This document shows positions 43,429 to 54,305 of a stretch of 64,000 bases of DNA, in pieces. The translations under genes and the position numbers were made by a program. The notes under the pieces are model-generated. The model saw nothing but the letters and a program-made list of their open reading frames with translations. It did no database searches and was not told the origin of the DNA. This DNA is from CAXBBB01 sp963793245 (GTDB lineage Bacteria > Bacteroidota > Rhodothermia > Rhodothermales > BA12): positions 62,001 through 126,000 of the forward strand of contig CAWBZG010000005.1 of assembly GCA_963793245.1 (NCBI GenBank), read 5' to 3'. How positions within the stretch are numbered: position 1 is the first letter of the stretch; the number at the start of each line of letters is the position of its first letter.

Positions 43429-44859
43429 TTACCGTCGAATCCGGTTACCCAGCACGAAGCCGAGCAGACCCGTAAGCGCAACGCTCAGGATGACCTGGAT
43501 ACTCGTCAGGATGTGCACCGATGCGTTGCGCGGCTCCAGGCCAACGCTCGGCCCTTCGGGACTCGTGACGCACGTCAGGCTGAACGTGGCCAGATCGACT
43601 AAATCGCGCAAGGAGCCGAAGCCGACCACCTCGCCTCCGTCCACACGGACGACGCTGCCCGTGATGCCATACAGCACAAACGCAGTGCAGTACACGCCAA
43701 ACAGAGTCACCACGACGCGCCAGACACTCTCGCCATAGTCGCAGAGTCCTTCGACGATGCCGTCGAGCATATAGCGGCGATAGTGATCGACGGCGTCGCT
43801 GATGCGCCCTTCTTTCCAGGCGAGGCGCGCGGCCTTGCGCGCTTGCAGCTTCCGCATCCGGCGGCGCTTGCGGTACGACCACGACACCGATTCGTGATCG
43901 CCCAGCACGTCGAAGTTGTGTTCGAGCGACAGATAGCCCTGCGCCGCCCCCTCGTAATCAGCCGCCAACTCGTCGCCGATGGACTCTCCCAACTGGCTGC
44001 GGTGCATCCGAGTGCGTTCGAGCCACGCCTTCCCTAGCCGGATGCCGTCGAGCCTGGTTTCGGACAGATCGACTTCTTGAAGACGTGCGCCTCGAAGCGA
44101 CGCTCCCCGCAGATCGGCGCCTTCAAGCAGCGCACCGCGCAAATCCGAATCGTCGAGGTTGACGTCTCGCAGGTTCGAGCCACGCAGATCGGCGCCGGAC
44201 AGGTTGACGTTGTACAGGTTGGCACCCCGGAGTGATGCCTCTTGCAACCGCACCCCCTTGAGCGACGCGTTGCGCAGATCCGCCCCATCAAGGCGAGCGC
44301 CCCACAGATCGGACTCGTCGAGCGTAGCGTCTTCAAGCGCAGCGCCGTCGAGGATTGTAAAACGTAGCATCGCCCGCGTCGCGTGCAGTTCCTCGCAGAT
44401 GGCACCGATCAGATTGGCCCCGTTGAGAACCGCGCGATCCAGGATCGCCCCGGCCAAGTCGACGTGCGTAGCATTCGCTTCCTCCGCGTTCACGTCGGAC
44501 AGGTCGGCGCCGCCTAGCTCGGCCTCACGCAGGTCGGCGCCTTTCAGACGCGCGCTGCGCAGGTTGGCGCCTCGCAGGTTAGCTTCGTGCAAGTTGGCGC
44601 GTTCCAGGTAGGCACCTGCCAGATCGATTCCGCCCAGCCGCGCGTCGCGTTTGAGGTCGGCCTCTTTCCGTTCGTCAAGTGCACGCGGGCTGACATCGAT
44701 CCCGCTCAGGTCCACCCCGCCATAGCCTTCATTGCCCAACTCGGTCTGCGTCCCGATGCGCTCAATGACGTGGCGCAGACGGCTGATCTGTGCATCTTCG
44801 CCGATACGCGCGGTGTCACTAGGGAGAGTCAGAGAAACGGCGGAGGGCGAGTCGGTCAT
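43429..44859 (-). CDS. Pentapeptide-repeat protein with a two-helix pore-like membrane domain
   Basis: 476 residues. Residues ~75-280 are tandem A(D/N)LxX pentapeptides (LHEANLRGANLRSARLKGAD, LSGADLRGSNLRDVNL), which should form a right-handed quadrilateral beta helix. A charged helical segment with arginine/lysine clusters (SYRKRRRMRKLQARKAARLA) leads to two transmembrane helices at about 379-400 and 450-471. Between them a hydrophobic loop (DLATFSLTCVTSPEG) sits where Ion_trans_2 potassium channels place the pore helix and TxGYGD filter, but the filter is not conserved. It could be a degenerate channel or a channel-derived membrane sensor. Confidence 0.8.
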   Translation of the reverse strand: MTDSPSAVSLTLPSDTARIGEDAQISRLRHVIERIGTQTELGNEGYGGVDLSGIDVSPRALDERKEADLKRDARLGGIDLAGAYLERANLHEANLRGANLRSARLKGADLREAELGGADLSDVNAEEANATHVDLAGAILDRAVLNGANLIGAICEELHATRAMLRFTILDGAALEDATLDESDLWGARLDGADLRNASLKGVRLQEASLRGANLYNVNLSGADLRGSNLRDVNLDDSDLRGALLEGADLRGASLRGARLQEVDLSETRLDGIRLGKAWLERTRMHRSQLGESIGDELAADYEGAAQGYLSLEHNFDVLGDHESVSWSYRKRRRMRKLQARKAARLAWKEGRISDAVDHYRRYMLDGIVEGLCDYGESVWRVVVTLFGVYCTAFVLYGITGSVVRVDGGEVVGFGSLRDLVDLATFSLTCVTSPEGPSVGLEPRNASVHILTSIQVILSVALTGLLGFVLGNRIRR

Positions 44860-45106
44860 GCGCGGGAGATAGCTGGATGTTGGAATGCCCTACCCACTCG
44901 TCGGATTCAGCGTGTCAGTAACGGTCAGGTCAAGCCTCGGTCTCAGTACGAATTCGCGGTTGTCAAGTCCATTCCGACGTACCATTGAAACGCAGCAGTA
45001 ATAGCACGCCACAGAACACGTCGCTAACCCAAATAAGACTGCATATTTTGAACTCTGGTATGGCTGGCCTGTACCCAATAGTACCTCACCAGAGACTATA
45101 TCCGAT

Positions 45107-45718
45107 ATGACTACCAACCAAACCCCCGCGCTGCCGCAGGCCCCGCGTTCTAAACGTTTCAGTCGACGCCGTATGCGTGCCGCTGCGACCCTCGCGCTCG
45201 CCTCATTAGGCGGATTGGCGCTCGCCACTGGACCAGCTTCCAACCTTGTCCAAACGGCGCTTCCCTCCTCGCCTGACGCCATTGAGCGCGTCGTGACTGC
45301 TGCAGGCCCCGAAACGCCCGCGCGCCTGGCCGAGTGGTCGGAGTCCGTCGCCGTTCCGTTCACGTCGCCGACTGTACTGAAGAATGCTGGGGACTTTACT
45401 CCGTCCGACTTCGAGATGCACGAGGGCAAACTGCATCAACAGGGCGCCGCGAGTTTCTACAGCGACGGCTTCGAAGGCCGCCCGACGGCCAACGGCGAAT
45501 CGTTTGACTCGTCGCTTCCCACAGCAGCGCACCGCACGCTTCCGCTTGGCTCGGTCGTCCGAGTGACGAACATCGCAAACGGCAAGAGTGTCATCGTGCG
45601 CGTCAACGACCGTGGCCCCTACCACGGCAACCGCGTCCTCGACCTGTCCGAAAGCGCCGCTGCCGACTTGAACTTCGTCAGCAAGGGCACGGCCCGCGTG
45701 CGAATCGAACTGCTGTAA
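45107..45718 (+). CDS. RlpA-like (double-psi beta-barrel) protein
   Basis: 203 residues. A long arginine-containing N terminus is followed by a signal-type hydrophobic segment (AATLALASLGGLALATGPAS). A C-terminal double-psi beta-barrel follows: GAASFYSDGFEGRPTANGE, then AHRTLPLGSVVRVTNIANGK and VNDRGPYHGNRVLDLSESAA. The conserved Asp of DRGP and the two-part barrel match RlpA lytic transglycosylases that cleave naked glycan at the septum. The SPOR domain seen in some RlpA proteins is absent. Exported, probably periplasmic. Confidence 0.87.
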   Translation: MTTNQTPALPQAPRSKRFSRRRMRAAATLALASLGGLALATGPASNLVQTALPSSPDAIERVVTAAGPETPARLAEWSESVAVPFTSPTVLKNAGDFTPSDFEMHEGKLHQQGAASFYSDGFEGRPTANGESFDSSLPTAAHRTLPLGSVVRVTNIANGKSVIVRVNDRGPYHGNRVLDLSESAAADLNFVSKGTARVRIELL

Positions 45719-45756
45719 CACACTTGTGTGACGTGCCATCGCGCATCTCCATCAAG

Positions 45757-45788
45757 GGGAGTCTGTCCTATCGGACAGGCTCCCTTTT
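45757..45788. terminator. Rho-independent terminator
   Basis: gggagtctgtcc/ggacaggctccc stem with a 4-nt loop, followed by TTTT, between the rlpA-like gene and convergent nadC. One internal mismatch only. Confidence 0.75.
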
Positions 45789-45807
45789 GCATTGAAGCAA
45801 CGTCGGC

Positions 45808-46729
45808 TCAGACGAGATCGATGTTGAGCGAGATGTCGAGGGCCGTCACGCTGTGCGTCAACGCACCGACAGACACGAAATCGACTCCGGTGCGGGCGAT
45901 TTCGGCGACGGTTTCGAGCCGGACGTTGCCGGATGCTTCGGTCTGGATGCGCTTGTCCGTTCGAATTTCGGGGTCGTGCGCACGGGCTTCGGCGAGGGCG
46001 GCTTCGAGCGGGGCGACGTTTAGAACGCCATCTTCCATGCGGGCGAAGTTGTCGAGCAGCAGATAGTCGAGCAGGCCCGTCGCCGCAGCGAGGCGGACTT
46101 CGCGCAGCGTCCGAGCCTCGCACTCGATCTGCACGTCGGGAGCGTGCGCATCGCGCCATTTGGCTGCCGCGTGAATGGCTTGAGCGATGCCTCCTCTAGC
46201 CGCAATGTGGTTGTCCTTGATCAAGATGCGGTCGTACAGGCCAATTCGGTGGTTCGTGCCTCCGCCGAGCGCGACGGCCCACTTATCGAGCGCACGAAGA
46301 CCCGGCGCCGTCTTTCGAGTATCGAGTACCCGCGCTTTCGTCCCTTCGACAGCAGAGACGTATCGCGCCGTTTCAGTAGCGATCCCACTCATCCGCTGTA
46401 GGAAGTTGAGCGCCAACCGCTCGGCGACGAGCAGGCTGCGCGCCGATCCCTTCGCCGTTCCGATGCGCGTCCCCGCCTTGGCCCGGTCGCCATCGCCGAC
46501 CGTCCACTCGGTCGCTACGTCGGAGTCGAGGTGAGCGAAGATTCGGTCGGCTACGTTGATTCCAGCCAGGACGCCGTCGGCTTTGAGCAGGAATGTCGCC
46601 GTGGCTTGCGCGCCTTCGGGAATCGTGCTGATCGTCGTCACATCGCCCCGTTCGCCCAGGTCTTCGGCGAAAGCAGAAGCGATTAGCGCATCGAGGTGTC
46701 GGGGCGAGGAGGTAGTCTGGGGCAGTCAT
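45808..46729 (-). CDS. nadC: Quinolinate phosphoribosyltransferase (nicotinate-nucleotide pyrophosphorylase)
   Basis: Makes nicotinic acid mononucleotide from quinolinate and PRPP in NAD synthesis. GDVTTISTIPEGAQATATFL, then AERLALNFLQRMSGIAT, ARVLDTRKTAPGLRALDKWA and GGGTNHRIGLYDRILIKDNH are the standard NadC motifs, with IECEARTLREV and LLLDNFA further on. The upstream start at 46729 (MTAPDYLLAP) is in another frame. Skipping one base near 46699 joins it to HLDALIASAFAEDLGERGD, exactly the expected NadC N terminus. One frameshift, otherwise complete. Confidence 0.92.
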
Positions 46730-46845
46730 GCGAGCGGTAGAAAGTCGCACTCAAAGTACCACATCGGGCCGCTATCGACACGAATCAGACATAGGAACGC
46801 ACACCCCGCCACGTCGGTAGCAATAGGCTACTATTCGGGGCCTCC

Positions 46846-49806
46846 ATGCACGACCAGATCACGATTCGCGGCGCGCGCGTTCACAACCTGCAGAACATCG
46901 ATGTCGATCTGCCGCGCGATCAAATGGTGGTCATCACGGGGCTGTCGGGCAGCGGCAAGAGCAGCCTGGCGTTCGACACGATCTACGCCGAGGGGCAGCG
47001 TCGCTACATGGAGTCGCTGAGCGCGTATGCGCGGCAGTTTCTAGGCATGATGGAGCGACCCGACGTGGACTTCATCGACGGCCTATCGCCTGTCATTTCG
47101 ATCGAGCAAAAGACCGTCAGCCGCAACCCGCGCTCGACCGTCGGGACGGTCACGGAGATCTACGATTTCCTGCGTCTACTCTACGCACGCGCGGCGACGG
47201 CCTACTCGTACGTCAGCGGCGCTCCGATGCGCAAGCAGAGCGACGATGAGATCATCGACGGCATCCTGGGTGTGGGCGACGGCGCCAAGGTGATCCTGCT
47301 CGCACCCGTCGTCAAAGGGCGCAAGGGACACTACCGCGAGTTGTTCGAGCAAGTCGCCAAGCAGGGCTACGAGCGCGTCCGCGTCGATGGAGAGTTGCGC
47401 GAGATCGAGAGCGGCATGAAGCTGGACCGATACAAGACGCACGACATCGAAGTCGTCGTCGACCGGCTGGTGATCAAAGATGGCATCCGCACACGTGTGG
47501 CGCAGTCGGTCGACACGGCGCTGGGGATGGGCGAAGGATCGGTCATCGCGCACCTGCCGGACGAAAGCCGCGACGTGCTGTTCTCACGCCACCTGGTCGA
47601 CCCCGAAAGCGGACTGAGCTACGCCGAGGCGTCGCCCAACACGTTCTCGTTCAACAGTCCGTACGGCGCGTGTCCGACGTGCGGCGGCCTGGGCGTCAAG
47701 CGCGAAATCGACCTGGATTTGGTCGTTCCCGAACCGGGCAAGACGATTGACGAGGGTGCTCTGGTGCCGCTGGGCCAGCCGCGCGACGTGTGGGTGTTCT
47801 CGCAGCTTGGAGCCGTCGCCGAGGCGTACGGGTTCGACTTCCAGACGCCGTTCAAGAAGCTGACCAAGAAGCAGCAGCAGGTGATCTTGCACGGCGCGGG
47901 CGAAGAGCAGTTCGAGATCGTCTACACGTACAAGCGTCGCGAGGTGAAGTACCAGCACCGATTCGGCGGCGTCTATGGGCACATCCAACACACGTTCGAC
48001 AATACGAGCGCCCCGGCGCAGCGCAAATGGGCCGAGGCGTTCATGCGCCCGATGCCCTGCACCACCTGCAACGGCGGACGGCTGAAGCCTGAGGGCCTCG
48101 CCTACCGATTCGCGGACAAGACCATCGCCGATCTGGTGCAGATGGACCTGGGCGCGCTTGCGGCGTTTTTCCACGCGATGGATGTGTCGGAAGACGCAGC
48201 GGACGGTGAGTTGACTGAACGCCAGCGCACGATTGCTCGTCCCATCGTCAAGGAGATCCGCGAGCGACTGGACTTCATGGTCGGCGTCGGCGTCGAATAC
48301 CTCAACCTCGACCGGCCCGCCGTACGCTATCGGGCGGCGAAAGCCAGCGTATCCGGCTCGCGACGCAGATCGGGACGCAACTTACCGGTGTCCTGTATGT
48401 GCTCGACGAACCCAGCATCGGCCTGCATCCGCGCGACAATACGCGGCTGATCGACAGCTTGCGGAGCCTGCGCGACCTGGGCAACTCGGTCCTGGTGGTC
48501 GAGCACGACCGGGAGATGATCGAAGCCGCCGATTACGTGGTCGATATGGGTCCGGGCGCGGGCGAGTTGGGTGGACACATCACCGCCGCCGGACCGCAAG
48601 GCGATCTGCGCGATCTCGACGGACAGGGCAGTCTGACCAACGCGTATCTCGATGGCACGCGGCACGTCCCGATTCCGACGAACCGAAGCGAGGGCAACGG
48701 CGACACGCTCGTGCTAACCGGCGCGCGCGGTCACAACCTCAAAGGCGATACGCTGACGCTTCCGCTGGGCACGTTTACGGCTGTCACCGGAGTCAGCGGA
48801 AGCGGAAAGTCGAGCCTGATCAACCAGACGCTCTACCCGCTGCTGGCGGCGCATCACCACAACGCGCTGAGGGTCGCGCTGCCTCACACCGACATCGACG
48901 GCATCGACCTGGTCGACAAGGTGATCGACATCGACCAGTCGCCCATCGGACGAACGCCGCGCTCGAACCCGGCGACGTACACGGGCCTGTTCACGCACCT
49001 GCGCGACCTGTTCACGCAGCTTCCCGAGAGCAAGATTCGGGGTTATAAGCCGGGTCGGTTCTCGTTCAACGTCAAGGGCGGGCGGTGCGAGGCGTGCAAA
49101 GGCGCGGGTATCGTCAAGCTCGAAATGAACTTCCTGCCCGACGTGTACGTGACGTGCGACACGTGCAAGGGCAAGCGCTACAACGCCGAGACGCTCCAGG
49201 TGCGCTACAACGGACGCAACATCGCCGACGTGCTCGACATGACGGTCGACGACGCGCTGCTTGCTCTTCGACGCCGTCCCGCGTATCAAGCGCAAGCTCA
49301 AGACGCTGGCGTCGGTCGGGTTGGGCTACATCCGGCTGGGGCAGCAGGCGACGACGGTTTCGGGCGGTGAGGCGCAGCGCATCAAGCTATCCAAAGAACT
49401 CAGCCGTCCGGGAACGGGCCAGACGCTCTACATCCTCGACGAGCCGACGACCGGCTTGCACTTCGAGGACATCCGCCACCTGCTCGCCGTCCTCCGCGCT
49501 CTGGTCGCGAAGGGCAACACAGTTCTGGTGATCGAGCACAACATGGACGTGGTGAAAGTCGCCGACCACGTGATCGACCTGGGACCGACGGGCGGAAGAG
49601 GCGGCGGCCACATCCTGTTCGCCGGAACGCCTGAAGAACTCGCCGAGCAAGACACGCCGACGGCTCGCTACCTCAAGGAAGAACTCGAACGCGGCGTCTA
49701 CTCGGACGAAGACGTAATCGACCTGTCCGACGACGATTCGGAGGGTGATGAGGACTACGAAGACGAGCCGGTCGACGAGGAAGAGCCGGAGGAAGCCGAG
49801 GCATAA
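46846..49806 (+). CDS. uvrA: UvrABC excinuclease subunit A (two frameshifts)
   Basis: The damage-recognition ATPase of nucleotide-excision repair. The first half has GLSGSGKSSLAFDTIYAEGQ, SAYARQFLGMMERPDVD and the first zinc site CPTCGGLG with CTTCNGGRLKPEG. The second half has GVSGSGKSSLINQTLYP, KGGRCEACKGAGIVKLEM with CDTCKGKRYN, then TVSGGEAQRIKLSKEL and LDEPTTGLHFEDI. Two single-base frameshifts interrupt it: near 48331 (a lost C, plus a nearby compensated change, that scrambles the first LSGGEAQR signature) and near 49264 (VDDAL to LFDAVPRIKRKL). With both corrected it is about 986 residues, normal length. Confidence 0.95.
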
Positions 49807-49819
49807 CCACAAACACAAT

Positions 49820-49848
49820 CGCCCACCCCGGAAAGACCGGAGCGGGCG
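49820..49848. terminator. Terminator between uvrA and sufD
   Basis: cgcccaccccgg pairs with ccggagcgggcg around a 5-nt loop, with two mismatches, between the stops of convergent uvrA and sufD. Confidence 0.6.
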
Positions 49849-49871
49849 AAAGGTTGAATCAGCAGCGAAGG

Positions 49872-51194
49872 TCAGCCGGTGAGGAAGCGGGCTTGCAAGC
49901 GTTCATCGACCCAAGCCTTGAACGGCTCTAACTCCATCGTGTCGGTGACTTCGCTTGCGAAGGCGAGCAGGAGCAAGGCCCGCGCGCTCTGCATCGTCAG
50001 GCCGCGTGCGCGGAGGTAGAACAGGGCGTCGTCGTCAAGTCGGCCTGTGGCGGCGCCGTGCGAGCACTGGACGTCATCGGCGTAGATCTCGAGTTCGGGC
50101 TTGGAGTTCATCGTCGAACCGTCGCCGAGCAGGATCGCGCGGCTGGACTGGTAGGCGTTGATGCGCTGCGAGTCGCGGCGGACGAGGATCTTGCCGTTGA
50201 AGATGCCGGTCGCGTCGTCCCACAGGACGTGCTTGTAGAGTTCGTTGGACTCGCAATCGGGCGAGGCGTGGTCCATGAACGACGAGTTGTCGGCGTGCGT
50301 CGTGCCGTCGAGCAGGAAGAGGCCGTTCATGTGGCTGTCCGTGTTCGATCCGCCCGACGTGACGTGGATGTTGTTGCGCAGCGTCTCACCCGACAGGCCA
50401 ACGGTGATCGTTGTAAAGATCGAATCGTCGGACTGATGCGCGTCGAACGTGGCGACTTCGGTCACCTTGGGGCCTTCGTCCTGCACGCGGTAATGCGTCA
50501 CCGTCGACTTGGCGCCCACGTAGAACTCGGCGACGTAGTTGACGAACAGCTTACTGCCTCCGTGCACGCGCGTGGTGTCGACCAGAACGGCATGCGCATC
50601 GTCTTCGGCGACGACGAGCAGGCGCGGCTGCACCATGCGGTCTTCGGCTGCCGAGTGGAGCGAGACGAGGTGGATCGGACGGTCGAGCGTGACGCCTTCG
50701 GGCACGTAGACGAAGAGTCCGTCGGCCAGAAACGCCGTGTTGAGCGCGGCGAAGACCTGCTCATCGGGACGAGCGTAGGCGCCTAGGTGTTTGTCGACCA
50801 GCGCGGTATGCTGATTGGCTGCCGACTGAATGCCAGTGACGACGACGCCATCGGGCAGATCAGCGATGCGCGACAAATCGGCGTCGAAGCGACCATCCAC
50901 CAAGACGGCAATGTCGGCGTCGAGGCCGGGCATCAGCGCGGCGTCTACGTCAGCCGATGTCGGCGAGAATGGCTGCTCAGCCTGAGTAAGCGCGTACTCG
51001 TGAACGAGGATTTTCTCGATGGCGGTGTACTTCCACGCTTCGCTGCGGCGCGTCGGTAGACCCAGACGCTGGGCGTGGGCGAGCGCTTCCGAGCGGAGCG
51101 TGTGGACGTGGGCGTTGGAGCCGTTGAGCGTGTGCCCGTCGAGCGCGGCGTGCGCGGCGACGAAGCGGTCGAGGCTGCTGGGGGTTACGGTCAT
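49872..51194 (-). CDS. sufD: Fe-S assembly scaffold protein SufD
   Basis: 440 residues. SufD pairs with SufB on the SufC2 ATPase to build Fe-S clusters. The N-terminal helical part has RLGLPTRRSEAWKYTAIEKI. The beta-helix core includes YVPEGVTLDRPIHLVS, FDAHQSDDSIFTT and HASPDCESNELYKHVLWDDA. The C-terminal region has SKPELEIYADDVQCSHGAAT, then FYLRARGL and the closing helix. It lies last in sufB-sufC-sufD. The spacer to sufC carries a 20-bp palindrome. Confidence 0.93.
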   Translation of the reverse strand: MTVTPSSLDRFVAAHAALDGHTLNGSNAHVHTLRSEALAHAQRLGLPTRRSEAWKYTAIEKILVHEYALTQAEQPFSPTSADVDAALMPGLDADIAVLVDGRFDADLSRIADLPDGVVVTGIQSAANQHTALVDKHLGAYARPDEQVFAALNTAFLADGLFVYVPEGVTLDRPIHLVSLHSAAEDRMVQPRLLVVAEDDAHAVLVDTTRVHGGSKLFVNYVAEFYVGAKSTVTHYRVQDEGPKVTEVATFDAHQSDDSIFTTITVGLSGETLRNNIHVTSGGSNTDSHMNGLFLLDGTTHADNSSFMDHASPDCESNELYKHVLWDDATGIFNGKILVRRDSQRINAYQSSRAILLGDGSTMNSKPELEIYADDVQCSHGAATGRLDDDALFYLRARGLTMQSARALLLLAFASEVTDTMELEPFKAWVDERLQARFLTG

Positions 51195-51226
51195 GGAATC
51201 AGATTTCAGTCAAGCGACGCGGCTCC

Positions 51227-51255
51227 CGTAGCGACGGGGCATGCCCCGTCGGTAC
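51227..51255. repeat. 20-bp palindromic repeat in the sufC-sufD spacer
   Basis: The perfect palindrome cgacggggcatgccccgtcg (51232-51251) is embedded in tag(c/g)...cggtac flanks. The same unit recurs at 52094-52120. Confidence 0.65.
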
Positions 51256-51286
51256 ATGCGTTGGAATGGGGAAGAGATGCAGCGGG

Positions 51287-52048
<762 letters not shown>

Positions 52049-52093
52049 GGAGTGTGTATCGTGTATTTGAAAAGGGGTTTGTCGCTGAATTGC

Positions 52094-52120
52094 TAGCGAC
52101 GGGGCATGCCCCGTCGGTAC
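52094..52120. repeat. 20-bp palindromic repeat in the sufB-sufC spacer
   Basis: Identical core (cgacggggcatgccccgtcg, 52097-52116) to 51232-51251, with tag before and gtac after. Confidence 0.65.
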
Positions 52121-52138
52121 GGGGTGCGGAGTTGAGGG

Positions 52139-52165
52139 CAGCGCCGTTATATAGAACGGCGGTAC
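52139..52165. repeat. Second palindrome in the sufB-sufC spacer
   Basis: cgccgtt (52142-52148) pairs with aacggcg (52155-52161) and the unit ends in gtac. The flanks resemble the neighbouring element (agc before, ggtac after) but the core is different. Confidence 0.45.
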
Positions 52166-52230
52166 AGAAGTCAGGCTGCTGCGCTAATCATCGGATCGAA
52201 GCGCAAAAGGTGCCTAAGCAACTAGCCGTG

Positions 52231-53695
52231 CTAGCCGACGGAGCCTTCGAGTTCGATGGCGAGGAGCTTTTGGGCTTCGACGGCGAACTCCATCGGGAGC
52301 TTGGCCATGACTTCTTTGGCGAAGCCGTTGACGATCAGCTTGACGGCTTCGCTTTCGCCAATGCCGCGCTGGTTGCAGTAGAAAATCTGGTCCTCGCCGA
52401 CCTTGCTCGTCGTCGCCTCGTGCTCGACCTGTCCGGTCGGGTTCTGGATTTCGATGTAGGGGAAGGTGTGCGCGCCCGACGTGTCGGTGAGCAGGAGGCT
52501 GTCGCACTGCGAGAAGTTGCGGGCGCCCTCGGCCTTCTTGCCGATGCGGACGAGACCGCGGTAGCTGTTGTTGCTGTCGCCCGCGCTGATGCCTTTGCTG
52601 ATGATCGTCGAGCGGCTGCGCTTGCCCAGGTGGATCATCTTGGTCCCGGTATCCGCCTGCTGCTTGCCTTTGGTGAAGGCGACGCTATAGAACTCGCCGA
52701 CCGTATCGTCGCCCTTGAGGATGACGCTGGGGTATTTCCAGGTGATCGACGAACCCGTTTCGAGTTGGGTCCAGCTGACTTTGGCACGGTCTCCGGCGGC
52801 GATGGCGCGCTTGGTGACGAAGTTGTAGATGCCACCCTTGCCGTTCTCATCGCCCGGATACCAGTTTTGGACGGTCGCATATTTGACTTCGGCGTCGGCC
52901 TTGGCGTAGATCTCGACGACGGCGGCGTGCAATTGGTTTTCGTCACGCATCGGAGCCGTGCAGCCTTCCATGTAGCTGACGTAGCTGCCCTCTTCGGCGA
53001 TGATCAGCGTGCGCTCAAACTGGCCCGTTCCGCTCTCGTTGATGCGGAAGTAGGTGCTCAACTCCATCGGGCAGCGGACGCCTTTGGGGATGTAGCAGAA
53101 CGATCCGTCCGAGAAGACGGCAGCGTTGAGCGCGGCGTAGAAATTGTCGGTGTGCGGCACGACTTTGCCCATGTACTCCTTGACGAGTTCGGGGTGGTCG
53201 TGGATCGCCTCGGTGAACGAGCAAAAGATGATGCCGTGCTTGGCAAGCTCTTTCTTGAACGTCGTCGCGACAGACACCGAGTCCATCACCACGTCGACGG
53301 CGACGCCTGCCAGCTTCTTCTGCTCCAAGAGCGGAATGCCCAGACGGTTGAACGTGTCGAGCAGGTTGGGGTCGACTTCGTCGAGGCGTTTCGTACTTCG
53401 CCTTCTGGCCAGGCGCGCTGTAGTACGAGATGTCTTGAAAGTCGATCTCCGGGTAGTCGATGTGCGCCCAGCGTGGGTACTTGTTGGCCGGATCGTCGGC
53501 GAGCGTCTTCCAGTGACGGAACGCTTTGAGCCGGTACTCCAGCATCCACTCGGGTTCTTCCTTTTTGGCCGAGATGAAGCGGACCGTGTCTTCGGACAAG
53601 CCCTTGGGCGCGTTGTCCGGTGTCGTCTCCGTCACGAAGCCCCACTCGTATTCGGTCGCGGCTACTTCGTGGAGGTATTCGTTCTGGGTGCTCAT
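52231..53695 (-). CDS. sufB: Fe-S assembly scaffold protein SufB (one frameshift)
   Basis: About 487 residues. The N terminus MSTQNEYLHEVAATEYEWGF, then GLSEDTVRFISAKKEEPEWM and DYPEIDFQDISYYSAPGQK are SufB hallmarks. The core has CYIPKGVRCPMELSTYFRIN, YMEGCTAPMRDENQLHAAVV and NWYPGDENGKGGIYNFVTKR, ending CNQRGIGESEAVKLIVNGFA. Catalytic Cys and Glu of the scaffold are present. One extra base near 53388 separates KAKYE from RLDEVDPNLLDTFNRLGIP, so two frames carry one protein. It is first in the suf operon, divergent from the IscA-type gene. Confidence 0.93.
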
Positions 53696-53911
53696 AAATC
53701 GGTCGGTGGCGTAAAGAAGTCGGCGCGCAAGTCCGCAGCGAGACGGCTTTGGGTAACAGGACCTTAGCATGCCCCGTTCCCCTAAATCGGCGTAATTGGC
53801 GGCGTTCGCCCCGGTTTCACTCGGCATTGAAAATGGATGAGCAGGCCGCCAGAAACCGGCGGGTGTGCGTCTCGTTGCGAACGGTCCTCCTGAATCCGAC
53901 TCTGCTCTCCT

Positions 53912-54244
53912 ATGGACCTCACGATCACGCCTCGCGCCCTCGACCAGTTGATGAGCGTCGCCGTGGCAGAGGGCACCGACCTGTCCGATCACCTACTGCG
54001 CGTGGCCGTCGTGCCGGGCGGATGCTCGGGATTGACGTATGAACTCGGCTGGGACACCACGATCCAGGAGCAGGACGAAGTCGCCGAAGTCGACGGCCTG
54101 CGCGTCGTGATGGACGTGAAGAGCCAACTCTACGTCGAAGGCACCGAACTGGACTTCACCGACGGACTCGACGGGCAAGGCTTCCACTTCGCCAACCCGC
54201 AGGCCACGCGCACGTGCGCATGCGGCGAGTCGTTCAGCCTGTAA
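53912..54244 (+). CDS. IscA/SufA-type iron-sulfur cluster carrier
   Basis: 110 residues. The A-type carrier motif is complete: VVPGGCSGLTYEL gives C38 and TCACGESFSL gives C102 and C104, the three ligands for the transferred cluster. LYVEGTELDFTDGLDGQGFH matches the family's conserved tail. It receives clusters from SufBCD and delivers them to apo-enzymes. It is divergent from sufB, with about 216 bp between them. SufA and ErpA cannot be told apart here. Confidence 0.9.
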   Translation: MDLTITPRALDQLMSVAVAEGTDLSDHLLRVAVVPGGCSGLTYELGWDTTIQEQDEVAEVDGLRVVMDVKSQLYVEGTELDFTDGLDGQGFHFANPQATRTCACGESFSL

Positions 54245-54305
54245 GCTCGGGCGGCTGCGCGAGGTGCTGCTGTATACTGCGACGCTCGCCAACTCGCTCC
54301 GCTCT

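Noticed and set aside
46846..49806. uvrA as a pseudogene
   Set aside because: Both frameshifts are single-base and all motifs persist. The same error type hits many essential genes in the window.
52054..53529. 491-codon open frame antisense to sufB
   Set aside because: It mirrors the sufB codons and has no recognisable domain. SufB motifs on the minus strand are decisive.
53764..53780. Another full copy of the suf palindrome ahead of sufB
   Set aside because: Only a half (gcatgccccgt) is present, with no complementary arm.
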